Source of the DNA: Streptomyces lycii
Lineage (GTDB): Bacteria; Actinomycetota; Actinomycetes; Streptomycetales; Streptomycetaceae
Direction of reading: 5' to 3'
DNA: 64,000 bases
NCBI RefSeq assembly: GCF_009735685.1
Contig: NZ_WHPN01000429.1
Location: forward strand, 1-64,000
The position numbers and the translations under genes are program-made. Shown piece after piece: positions 8,384 to 16,357 of this stretch. Within the stretch, counting starts at the first letter, position 1, and the number at the start of each line of letters is the position of its first letter. The notes beneath the pieces were generated by a model. That model was not told the DNA's origin, did no database searches, and saw only the letters and a list, made by a program, of their open reading frames with translations.

Positions 8384-9975
8384 CCGTTCTGCCCACCGCG
8401 CTCGACACGGCGGGAGCCGACTACGCCGAGAACCGCGCGGCGATGCTCGACAAGCTCGCCGCCCTCGACGCCGAGCACGCCAAGGCGGTGGCGGGCGGCG
8501 GCGAGAAGTACGTCGACCGGCACCGCGCGCGCGGCAAGCTCCTCGCCCGCGAACGCGTCGAACTGCTCCTCGACCCGGACACGCCCTTCCTCGAACTCTC
8601 CCCCCTCGCCGCCTGGGGCAGCGACTACGCGGTCGGTGCCTCCCTGGTCACCGGCATCGGCGTGGTCGAGGGCGTCGAATGCGTGATCACCGCCAACGAC
8701 CCCACGGTCCGCGGCGGCGCCAGCAACCCGTGGACCCTGAAGAAGGCACTGCGGGCCAACGAGATCGCGTACGCCAACCGTCTCCCCGTCATCAGCCTCG
8801 TCGAGTCCGGCGGCGCCGATCTGCCCTCCCAGAAGGAGATCTTCATCCCGGGCGGGGCGCTCTTCCGTGACCTCACCCGCCTCTCGGCCGCCGGCGTCCC
8901 CACGATCGCCGTCGTCTTCGGAAACTCCACGGCCGGCGGCGCGTACATCCCCGGCATGTCCGACCACGTGATCATGGTCAAGGAGCGGGCCAAGGTGTTC
9001 CTCGGCGGTCCGCCGCTGGTCAGAATGGCCACCGGCGAGGAGAGCGACGAGGAGTCCCTCGGCGGCGCCGCGATGCACGCCCGCACCTCGGGCCTCGCCG
9101 ACCACTTCGCCGCCGACGAGCCGGACGCCCTCCGCCGGGCCCGCCGCGTCGTCGCCCGCCTCAACCACCGCAAGGCGCACCCGGATCCGCCGCCCGCCGA
9201 ACCACCGAAGTACGACGAGGACGAGCTTCTCGGCATCGTCCCCGGCGACCTCAAGGTGCCCTTCGACCCCCGCGAGGTCATCGCGCGCATCGCCGACGCC
9301 TCCGACTTCGACGAGTTCAAGCCGCTCTACGGCGCGGGCCTCACCACCGGCTGGGCCCGGCTGCACGGCTACCCCGTGGGTGTCCTCGCCAACGCCCGCG
9401 GGGTGCTGTTCAGCGAGGAGTCCCAGAAGGCGGCGCAGTTCATCCAGCTCGCCAACCAGCGCGACATCCCCCTGCTCTTCCTGCACAACACCACCGGCTA
9501 CATGGTCGGCAGGGACTACGAGCAGGGCGGCATCGTCAAACACGGCGCCATGATGATCAACGCGGTGTCCAACTCCACCGTCCCGCACCTCTCCGTCCTC
9601 CTCGGCGCCTCCTACGGCGCCGGCCACTACGGCATGTGCGGCAGGGCGTACGACCCGCGCTTCCTCTTCGCCTGGCCGAGCGCCAAGTCCGCCGTCATGG
9701 GCCCCCAGCAGCTCGCCGGTGTGCTGTCGATCGTGGCCCGCGCCTCGGCCGAGGCCAAGGGGCAGCCGTACGACGACGAGGCCGACGCCGCGCTCCGCGC
9801 CATGGTCGAGCAGCAGATCGAGTCCGAGTCGCTGCCCTTCTTCCTCTCCGGCCGCCTCTACGACGACGGCGTCATCGACCCGCGCGACACCCGCACCGTC
9901 CTCGGTCTGTGCCTGTCCGCGATCCACACCGCACCGGTGGAGGGCGCCCGCGGCTTCGGCGTCTTCCGGATGTGA
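8380..9975 (+). CDS. Acyl-CoA carboxylase beta (carboxyltransferase) subunit
   Basis: Transfers carboxyl from carboxybiotin to an acyl-CoA. 531 residues from GTG 8380 (GTGA overlap with the AtuA stop). It resembles methylcrotonyl/geranyl-CoA carboxylase beta rather than propionyl-CoA carboxylase: ITANDPTVRGGASNPWTLKK (about 102-121), SLVESGGADLPSQKEIFIPGG (about 140-160), FGNSTAGGAYIPGMSDHVIMV and GGPPLVRMATGEE. The second crotonase half has FLHNTTGYMVGRDYEQGGIVKHGAMM and GASYGAGHYGMCGRAYDPRFLFAWP. Both CoA-binding domains look complete. The alpha subunit follows 14 bp later. The natural substrate is inferred only from family resemblance and the AtuA neighbour. Confidence 0.92.
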   Translation: MTVLPTALDTAGADYAENRAAMLDKLAALDAEHAKAVAGGGEKYVDRHRARGKLLARERVELLLDPDTPFLELSPLAAWGSDYAVGASLVTGIGVVEGVECVITANDPTVRGGASNPWTLKKALRANEIAYANRLPVISLVESGGADLPSQKEIFIPGGALFRDLTRLSAAGVPTIAVVFGNSTAGGAYIPGMSDHVIMVKERAKVFLGGPPLVRMATGEESDEESLGGAAMHARTSGLADHFAADEPDALRRARRVVARLNHRKAHPDPPPAEPPKYDEDELLGIVPGDLKVPFDPREVIARIADASDFDEFKPLYGAGLTTGWARLHGYPVGVLANARGVLFSEESQKAAQFIQLANQRDIPLLFLHNTTGYMVGRDYEQGGIVKHGAMMINAVSNSTVPHLSVLLGASYGAGHYGMCGRAYDPRFLFAWPSAKSAVMGPQQLAGVLSIVARASAEAKGQPYDDEADAALRAMVEQQIESESLPFFLSGRLYDDGVIDPRDTRTVLGLCLSAIHTAPVEGARGFGVFRM

Positions 9976-9989
9976 GGAGCAAGAGCCCC

Positions 9990-11888
9990 GTGCTGCACAC
10001 CCTGCTGGTCGCCAACCGCGGCGAGATAGCCTGCCGCGTCTTCCGCACCTGCCGCGAACTCGGCATTTCCACCGTCGCCGTGCACTCCGACGCCGACACG
10101 GACGCCCTGCACACCCGCGAGGCCGACACCGCCGTACGCCTCCCGGGCGACGCTCCCGCCGACACCTATCTGCGCGGCGACCTCCTGGTGAAGGCGGCCC
10201 TGACCGCCGGCGCCGACGCGATCCACCCCGGCTACGGCTTCCTCTCCGAGAACGCCGGTTTCGCCCGGGCGGTCCTCGGCGCGGGCCTCACCTGGATCGG
10301 CCCGTCACCGGAGGCGATCGAGGCCATGGCCTCGAAGACCCGGGCCAAGGACCTCATGTCCCGCGCCGGCGTCCCCCTCCTGCGCCCTCTCGACCCGGAC
10401 CGGGTCACCGAGGCCGATCTGCCACTGCTGCTCAAGGCGGCCGCGGGCGGCGGCGGCCGGGGCATGCGAATCGTGCACGACCTGCGGGAACTCCCCGCCG
10501 AACTGGCGGCCGCCCGCGCCGAGGCCGCCTCCGCCTTCGGCGACGAAGAGATCTTCGCCGAGCCGTACGTCCGCGACGGCCGCCACATCGAGGTGCAGGT
10601 CCTCGCCGACACCCACGGCACGGTCTGGGCGCTCGGCACCCGTGACTGCTCCCTCCAGCGCCGCCACCAGAAGGTCGTGGAGGAGGCCCCCGCGAACCTG
10701 CCCGGTCCGCTGCGCGACACCCTCCACCGGGCGGCCGCCGACGCCGCGCGGGCCATCGACTACACCGGCGCGGGCACCGTCGAGTTCCTGCTCACGCCCG
10801 ACGACAGGGCGTACTTCCTGGAGATGAACACCCGCCTCCAGGTCGAGCACCCGGTCACCGAGGAGATCTACGGACTCGACCTGGTGGCCCTCCAGATCCG
10901 CACGGCCGAGGGGCGCGCCCTCCCGCCCCGGCCGCCGGAGCCCAGCGGCCACGCGATCGAGGCCCGCATGTACGCCGAGGACCCGGCCCGCGACTGGCAG
11001 CCCCAGTCCGGCCGCCTGCACGCCCTGGACGTCCCCGGGGTCCGGCTCGACACGGGCTTCGCCCCGGGGGACGACATCGGCATCCACTACGACCCGCTCC
11101 TCGCCAAAGCCGTCGTCCACGCCCCCACCCGGGCCGAAGCGGCCCGCCGCCTCGCACACGCCCTCGCCCGCGCCCGCGTGCACGGCCCGGTCACCAACCG
11201 CGACCTGCTGGTCCGCACCCTCCGCCACCCGGACTTCGCCGCCCCCGACACCGGCTTCTACGACCGCAACCTGCCCGAGCTGGTCAGCCCGCCCGCGGAC
11301 GAGCCCCTGGCCGCCCTGGCAGCCGCCCTCGCGGACGCCGCCGACGCCCGGCACCCGCTCGGCGCCTGGCGCAACGTCCGCTCGGCACCCCGGATCCGCG
11401 CCTACCGTTCCCGGCACACCGACCACGAGGTCCGCTACGCCCTCACCCGCGACGGTCTCCACGCCCCGGACCACCCGGGCGTCCACCTGGTCGCGGCGCA
11501 CCCGGACCACGTCGTCCTGGAGACGAACGGCCTGCGCCGCACCTTCACGGTCGCCCGCCACGGTCCGCACCGCTACGTGGACTCACCCGGTTCCGCCCAC
11601 ACCTTCACCGCGCTGCCCCGCTTCCCCGACCCGTCGGCCGGCACCGAACCGGGCTCACTCGTGGCCCCCATGCCGGGCACGGTGGTCCGCGTGGCGGAGG
11701 TGTCACCGGGCGACGAGGTGACCGCGGGCCAACCCCTCGTCTGGCTGGAGGCGATGAAGATGGAACACCGCGTCACGGCCCCGGCCTCCGGCACCCTGAC
11801 GACCTTGCACGCCACCCCGGGCCAACAGATCGAGTCGGGCACGGTGCTGGCGGTGGTGACACCCCCGGCCGACGAACACCCCCCGTAG
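9990..11888 (+). CDS. Acyl-CoA carboxylase alpha subunit (biotin carboxylase-BCCP)
   Basis: Carboxylates its own biotin with ATP and bicarbonate and presents it to the beta subunit. 632 residues from GTG 9990 (gaggagc upstream). Order: biotin carboxylase N-domain (LVANRGEIACRVFRTCRELG, 5-24), ATP-grasp with AAAGGGGRGMRIV near 150-160, catalytic EMNTRLQVEHPVTE near 280-293, a BC C-domain, a linker, then the biotinyl domain from about 550 with LEAMKMEHRV, whose Lys (about residue 590) is the biotinylation site. All elements expected of an acetyl/propionyl/methylcrotonyl-type alpha chain are present. A long tandem array begins about 90 bp after the stop, so the operon may be interrupted here. 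Confidence 0.93.
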   Translation: MLHTLLVANRGEIACRVFRTCRELGISTVAVHSDADTDALHTREADTAVRLPGDAPADTYLRGDLLVKAALTAGADAIHPGYGFLSENAGFARAVLGAGLTWIGPSPEAIEAMASKTRAKDLMSRAGVPLLRPLDPDRVTEADLPLLLKAAAGGGGRGMRIVHDLRELPAELAAARAEAASAFGDEEIFAEPYVRDGRHIEVQVLADTHGTVWALGTRDCSLQRRHQKVVEEAPANLPGPLRDTLHRAAADAARAIDYTGAGTVEFLLTPDDRAYFLEMNTRLQVEHPVTEEIYGLDLVALQIRTAEGRALPPRPPEPSGHAIEARMYAEDPARDWQPQSGRLHALDVPGVRLDTGFAPGDDIGIHYDPLLAKAVVHAPTRAEAARRLAHALARARVHGPVTNRDLLVRTLRHPDFAAPDTGFYDRNLPELVSPPADEPLAALAAALADAADARHPLGAWRNVRSAPRIRAYRSRHTDHEVRYALTRDGLHAPDHPGVHLVAAHPDHVVLETNGLRRTFTVARHGPHRYVDSPGSAHTFTALPRFPDPSAGTEPGSLVAPMPGTVVRVAEVSPGDEVTAGQPLVWLEAMKMEHRVTAPASGTLTTLHATPGQQIESGTVLAVVTPPADEHPP

Positions 11889-11980
11889 CAGCCCAACGCC
11901 GAACACCCCCGCCCCGGCAACCACCCCGAGGGCCCCGCCCCCGGAACCGGCACCCGCTCCCGGAACCGGACCCGAGTCCC

Positions 11981-12506
11981 CCGGTGCCTGCGGACGGGGC
12001 ACCCGTCATCCGGCAGGCCCGGGACACGGATCCGAAGCGCCCGGTGCCTGCGGACGGGAACCCGGCATCCGGACGGCCCGGGACACCGGACCCGAGGCGC
12101 CCGGTGCCTGCGGACGGGAACCCGGCATCCGGACGTCCTGGGACACCGGATCCGAAGCGCCCGGTGTCTCCGGACGGGAACCGGGCATCCGGTCGGCCCG
12201 GAGCCGGGAGTCGCCCCGAGGCGCCCGGCGCCTGCGGACGGGAACCCGACATCCGGACGGCCCGGGACACCGGACCCGAGGCGCCCGGTGTCTCCGGACG
12301 GGAACCCGACATCCGGACGGCCCGGGACACCGGACCCGAGGCGCCCGGTGTCTCCGGACGGGAACCGGGCATCCGGTCGGCCCGGAGCCGGGAGTCGCCC
12401 CGAGGCGCCCGGTGCCTGCGGACGGGAACCCGGTATCCGGACGTCCTGGGACACCGGACCCGAGGCGCCCGGTGTCTCCGGACGGGAACCCGGCATCCGG
12501 ACGGTA
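11981..12506. repeat. Nine-copy 60/64-bp tandem array
   Basis: Unit starts (ccggtgcctgcggacggg or ccggtgtctccggacggg) fall at 11981, 12041, 12101, 12161, 12225, 12285, 12345, 12409 and 12469. Spacing is 60 bp except two 64-bp steps, where 'gagccgggagtcgccccgag' replaces the usual 'gacaccggacccgag' segment. Copies are 85-98 percent alike by eye. Both strands stay open across it, giving R/P/G-rich repeats, but nothing suggests translation. There are no unique spacers, so it is not CRISPR. Confidence 0.9.
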
Positions 12507-12521
12507 GGGGTCGGGGCCGCA

Positions 12522-12624
12522 GGAGGGGGGTCCGGAACAGTTACGTGTATTTGTGGCCGCGGAAGAGGGCTCCTGACCGACCCCGTTCAGGCGGCCGTAA
12601 ATATGCGGTGGAGGACCCCCCTCC
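12522..12624. other. Nested palindrome / structured element
   Basis: Three concentric inverted repeats: ggaggggggtcc (12522-12533) with ggacccccctcc (12613-12624), perfect 12 bp; atttgtggccgc (12549-12560) with gcggccgtaaat (12591-12602), 10 of 12; and cctga (12572-12576) with tcagg (12587-12591). The inside is AT-richer than the surroundings (ttacgtgtattt, gtaaatatg). It could be an RNA hairpin, a cruciform, or a remnant of a small mobile element. No gene is visible within it. Confidence 0.6.
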
Positions 12625-13030
12625 GGAGGCCCCGGCCCCGGACCACGACCCCGGTGCCCCGCGACACCGCCACCGATTCCGGCCCCGGACCACGACCCCG
12701 GTGCCCCGCTACACCGCCACCGACCCCGGCCCCGGACCACGACCCCGGTGCCCGGCAACGGCACCACCCGCACCACACCGACCCGCACCACACCACACCG
12801 ACCCACACCACACCGACCCACCCCACGTCACCCCGCACCACGTCACCCCGCACCGCGCCACCCGGCAACGGCACCACTCCGCAACCGCGCCTCCCGTACA
12901 GACCACCCCGCACCGCACCACCCGCACCGCGCGCCCACACCCAGCCCTCCACACCCAGCCCTCCACACCCAGCAGCCCACACCCAGCAGCCCACACCAGC
13001 GCCCCGTACCAACAAAACCCGCACCCACCC
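12625..13030. repeat. C-rich low-complexity repeats
   Basis: About three copies of a unit of roughly 48 bp containing gaccacgaccccggtgcccc (12640-12755), then accacaccgaccc-type repeats (12765-12860) and cacacccagccct/cacacccagcagc repeats (12945-13000). No gene is visible; both strands are open only because of composition. Confidence 0.75.
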
Positions 13031-13040
13031 CGGAGGCCCC

Positions 13041-14192
13041 GTGACCAGTCTGGAAACCGACGAGCACCGCGCCCTGCGCACCGCCGTGGCCGCCCTCGGG
13101 GCCCGCCACCGCGGCACCTTCTTCACCCCCGAAGCCACCGACGCCCTCTGGCGGGAGGCCGGCAAGCTCGGTTACCTCGGCGTCAGCGTCCCCGAGGAGT
13201 ACGGCGGCGGAGGCGGCGGCATCGCCGAACTCGCGATCGTTCTGGAGGAACTCGGCGCCGCCGGCTGCCCGCTGCTGCTGCTCGTCGTCTCGCCGTCCAT
13301 CACCGGCACCGTCATCGCCCGCTTCGGCACCGACGAACAGAAGCGGCAGTGGCTGCCCGGACTCGCCGACGGCTCCCGCATCATGACGTTCGGCATCACC
13401 GAGCCCGGCGCGGGTTCCAACTCGCACCGCATCACGACCACCGCCCGCCGCGCCCCCGACGGCAGCGGCGACTGGCTGCTGACCGGGCGCAAGGTGTTCA
13501 TCTCGGGCGTGGACGTCTCCGACGCGACGCTGATCGTCGGCCGTACGGAGGACGCCCGCACCGGCAAGCTGAAGCCGTGCCTGTTCATCGTGGAGCGGGA
13601 CACCCCGGGCTTCGAGTACCGGCCGATCGAGATGGAACTCAACGCCGCCGAGAAGCAGTTCGAGCTGAGCTTCGACGACATCCGGCTTCCGGCGGGGGCC
13701 CTGGTCGGGGACGAGAACGCGGGCCTGCTCCAGCTCTTCGCCGGCCTCAACCCGGAACGGATCATGTCCGCGGCCTTCGCGCTCGGCATGGGCCGGCACG
13801 CGCTCGCGAAGGCGGTCGACTACGCCCGTACCCGTACGGTCTGGAAGGAACCGATCGGCGCGCACCAGGCGATCGCCCACCCGCTCGCGCAGGCGCACAT
13901 CGAGCTGGAACTGGCCCGCCTCATGACGCAGAAGGCGGCCCGGCTCCACGACGAGGGCGACGACACCGGAGCCGGGGAGGCGGCGAACATGGCGAAGTAC
14001 GCGGCGGCCGAGGCCAACGCGCGGGCCGTCGACCAGGCGGTGCACACGCTCGGCGGCAACGGTCTCACGAAGGAGTACGGTCTGGCCCAGCTGATCACCG
14101 CCAGCAGGGTCGCCCGGATCGCGCCGGTGAGCCGCGAGATGATCCTCAACTACGTGTCCCACCAGACGCTCGGACTGCCCAAGTCGTACTGA
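13041..14192 (+). CDS. Acyl-CoA dehydrogenase
   Basis: FAD-dependent alpha,beta-dehydrogenation of an acyl-CoA. 383 residues from GTG 13041 (ggagg 5 bases upstream). N-terminal helical domain includes LGYLGVSVPEEYGGGGGG. The middle beta domain has MTFGITEPGAGSNSHRITTTARR (FAD/substrate loop) and GRKVFISGVDVSD. The C-terminal helical domain runs from GENAGL-like DENAGLLQLFAGLNPERIM to AVHTLGGNGL-like AVHTLGGNGLTKEYG. It follows the carboxylase genes after a repeat-filled gap of about 1.1 kb and precedes an enoyl-CoA hydratase, consistent with the order dehydrogenation, carboxylation, hydration in branched-acyl breakdown. The upstream gap makes separate transcription likely. Confidence 0.92.
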   Translation: MTSLETDEHRALRTAVAALGARHRGTFFTPEATDALWREAGKLGYLGVSVPEEYGGGGGGIAELAIVLEELGAAGCPLLLLVVSPSITGTVIARFGTDEQKRQWLPGLADGSRIMTFGITEPGAGSNSHRITTTARRAPDGSGDWLLTGRKVFISGVDVSDATLIVGRTEDARTGKLKPCLFIVERDTPGFEYRPIEMELNAAEKQFELSFDDIRLPAGALVGDENAGLLQLFAGLNPERIMSAAFALGMGRHALAKAVDYARTRTVWKEPIGAHQAIAHPLAQAHIELELARLMTQKAARLHDEGDDTGAGEAANMAKYAAAEANARAVDQAVHTLGGNGLTKEYGLAQLITASRVARIAPVSREMILNYVSHQTLGLPKSY

Positions 14193-14295
14193 CCGGACGG
14201 CCGCCACGGCGCCGGGAACGGAGAGCCGGACCGGCGTCGCACGGCAGCCGAGCAGACCGGAGCGCAGACCGCCCGGGAAGGAGTTCCACCCGCCC

Positions 14296-15336
14296 ATGAC
14301 CCGAGGCCAACCCCCCGTGCCTCCCGCCACCGCGCCCCTCGTGCGCCGGTCGGCGGAGCACGGCATCACGACACTGACCCTGGACTCGCCGCACAACCGC
14401 AACGCGCTCTCGACCCGTCTGGTCGGCGAGTTGTCCGCGGCGCTCGCGGAGGCGGCCGACGATGCGGCGACCCGTGCGGTGCTGCTCACGCACACGGGCG
14501 GCACCTTCTGCGCGGGGGCGGACCTGACGGAGATAACCGGCGCCCGGGAGGACGGCGAACGGGACCTCTCGGATGACGGGGGCGCTCCGAACGAGCGGGA
14601 CGGCTCGGGCGGCAGAGGCGGTTCGAACGAGCGGGACGGCTCGGGTGACCGGGGCGGGTTGAACGACCGGGACGGCTCCGACGACCGGGACGGATCGGGT
14701 GACCGGCACGGGTTGAACGAGCGGGACGGCTCGGACGACCGGGGCGGGTTGAACGAGCGGGACGGCTCGGACGACCGGGACGGATCGGGTGACCGGCACG
14801 GCACCTCCGCTCCGCGGGCCCTCGCCGCTCTGCTGCGGACGGTCGTGGAACTCCCGAAACCGGTCGTGGCCCGGATCACCGGCCACGTCCGGGCGGGTGG
14901 CCTCGGACTGGTGGGCGCGTGCGACATCGCGGTGGCGGGCCCGGAGGCGAGTTTCGCGTTCACCGAGGCACGGCTCGGACTGGCACCGGCCGTGATCTCG
15001 CTTCCGCTGCTGCCGCGCATGGACCCGCGCGCGGCGGCCCGACATTATCTGACGGGGGAACGCTTCGACGCGGCGGAAGCGGCCCGTACGGGACTGGTGA
15101 CGGCGGCGGCGGACGACGTGGACGCGGCGCTGGTGCCGATCCTCGCGGGGCTGCGCAAGGCGTCACCGCAGGGACTGGCGGAGTCCAAGCGGCTGCTCAC
15201 GGCGGAGACGCTGCGTGCCTTCGACCGTGACACGCGGGCGGCCGCCGAGCAGTCGGCACGTCTCTTCGCCTCGTCCGAGGCCCGCGAGGGCATGACGGCC
15301 TTCCTCGAACGCCGGGACCCGTCATGGGCACGCTGA
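14296..15336 (+). CDS. Enoyl-CoA hydratase/isomerase with repeat insertion
   Basis: 346 residues from ATG 14296 (gaaggag upstream). Crotonase fold: LTLDSPHNRNALSTRLVGEL (about 32-51), oxyanion-loop FCAGADLTEITGA (about 72-84), then KPVVARITGHVRAGGLGLVGACDIAVAG (about 189-216), ASFAFTEARLGLAPAVIS, and a C-terminal SKRLL helix. Between FCAGADL and KPVV the family usually has about 30-40 residues. Here about 75 residues of charged repeats (GLNERDGSDDRGG-like) intervene, encoded by a tandem DNA array. The active-site loop flanks are intact, so the enzyme may still fold with a surface loop. Its stop overlaps the TetR start by 13 bp. Confidence 0.88.
   Translation: MTRGQPPVPPATAPLVRRSAEHGITTLTLDSPHNRNALSTRLVGELSAALAEAADDAATRAVLLTHTGGTFCAGADLTEITGAREDGERDLSDDGGAPNERDGSGGRGGSNERDGSGDRGGLNDRDGSDDRDGSGDRHGLNERDGSDDRGGLNERDGSDDRDGSGDRHGTSAPRALAALLRTVVELPKPVVARITGHVRAGGLGLVGACDIAVAGPEASFAFTEARLGLAPAVISLPLLPRMDPRAAARHYLTGERFDAAEAARTGLVTAAADDVDAALVPILAGLRKASPQGLAESKRLLTAETLRAFDRDTRAAAEQSARLFASSEAREGMTAFLERRDPSWAR
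14580..14803. repeat. In-frame tandem repeat inside the hydratase gene
   Basis: Units of about 36-48 bp built from ggttgaacgagcgggacggctc and ggacgaccgggacggatcgggtgaccggcac repeat several times. Unit changes stay in frame with the host gene, so it encodes an Asp/Arg/Gly/Asn-rich loop. Confidence 0.85.
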
Positions 15337-16064
15337 CCCCGGGCGCCGACCGGACCTCCACCCCGGACCGGACCTCCACCCCGGACCGCACCCCCGACCC
15401 CGACCGGACCCCCAAGCAGGACCGGACCCCCACCCCCGATCGGACCCCCACCCCCGATCGGAACCCCAAGCAGGACCGCAGCCGGGCCACCCGCCGCCGC
15501 CTGCTGGAGGCGGCCGTCGCGTGTCTGGCCGAGCACGGTTGGAGCGGCAGCACGGTCTCCGTGGTCGCCGAGCGGGCCGGGGTGTCGCGGGGCGCGGCCC
15601 AGCACCACTTCCCGACCCGCGAGGACCTGTTCACGGCGGCGGTCGAACACGTGGCGGAGCAGCGCTCGGCGGCCCTTCGCGCGGTGCCGGCCGGCCCGGA
15701 CCACGCGCCGGGTCGGGCAGCGGCTGGGGAGGACCGCACCCGGGCCGTGGTGGAGGAGATCGTCGGCCTCTACACGGGACCGCTGTTCCGGGCGGCACTC
15801 CAACTGTGGGTGGCGGCCTCGAACGAGGAGCCGCTTCGGAGCCGGGTGACGGCCCTGGAGGCCCGCGTGGGCCGGGAGAGCCACCGGATGGCGGTGGAGC
15901 TGCTGGGCGCGGACGAAACGGTGCCGGGGGTACGGGAGACGATCCAGGGACTGCTCGACATGGCCCGCGGCCTGGGCCTGGCGACGCTGCTCACGGACGA
16001 CAGCGCCCGCAGGGAACGGGTGGTCGCCCGGTGGGCCGGAATCCTGGACGCGGCACTCCGGTGA
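15324..16064 (+). CDS. TetR-family transcriptional regulator
   Basis: 246 residues. The helix-turn-helix is clear: RRRLLEAAVACLAEHGWSGSTVSVVAERAGVSRGAAQHHFPTREDLF spans about 57-105, with recognition helix SRGAAQHHF. The C-terminal ligand domain is typical in size. The first 50 residues are an unusual D-R-T-P-x-P repeat encoded by tandem DNA, so the true start could be later, for example near RSRATRRRL. The gene overlaps the hydratase stop and is the last of the acyl-CoA operon, so it probably controls it; the palindrome at 5712-5725 is the candidate site (inference). Confidence 0.85.
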   Translation: MGTLTPGADRTSTPDRTSTPDRTPDPDRTPKQDRTPTPDRTPTPDRNPKQDRSRATRRRLLEAAVACLAEHGWSGSTVSVVAERAGVSRGAAQHHFPTREDLFTAAVEHVAEQRSAALRAVPAGPDHAPGRAAAGEDRTRAVVEEIVGLYTGPLFRAALQLWVAASNEEPLRSRVTALEARVGRESHRMAVELLGADETVPGVRETIQGLLDMARGLGLATLLTDDSARRERVVARWAGILDAALR

Positions 16065-16357
16065 ACACGACGAGGCGGCGCGGCGGCCCGGACCCCACGG
16101 CCCGAACCTCCCGGGCCGCCCCACGGACCGGACCCCACGGACCGGACCCCACGGACCGGACCCCACGGCCGACCCCCCGACCGGGCCCCGGGACGGTCCC
16201 GTAGCCCGGACCCCGGGACGGTCCCGTAGCCGGGCCCAAGGACAGCCCCGGACAAGGGCCCCGGGGGACGGCCCCAAGGACAGCCCGGGGGACGGCCCCA
16301 AGGACGGCCCCGTAGCCGCCCCCGGAACCCCACGCTCCGCGCCCCGCCCGTATCCGG
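16065..16357. repeat. Short tandem repeats between convergent genes
   Basis: ccccacggaccgga repeats (about 16095-16170) followed by ccccgggacggtcccgtagcc (two copies) and gacggccccaaggacagccc (about three copies). Complementary segments could form hairpins, so termination may occur here. No gene is seen. Confidence 0.7.

Noticed and set aside
8167-9927. 586-codon minus-strand frame opposite the carboxylase beta gene
   Set aside because: Antisense shadow of a well-conserved enzyme gene.
11981-12506. Possible CRISPR array
   Set aside because: The whole 60-64-bp unit is conserved; there are no unique spacers and no cas genes nearby.
11573-12821. Several long frames on both strands across the 60-bp array
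   Set aside because: They are repetitive R/P/G-rich, overlap real genes or repeats, and have no family features.
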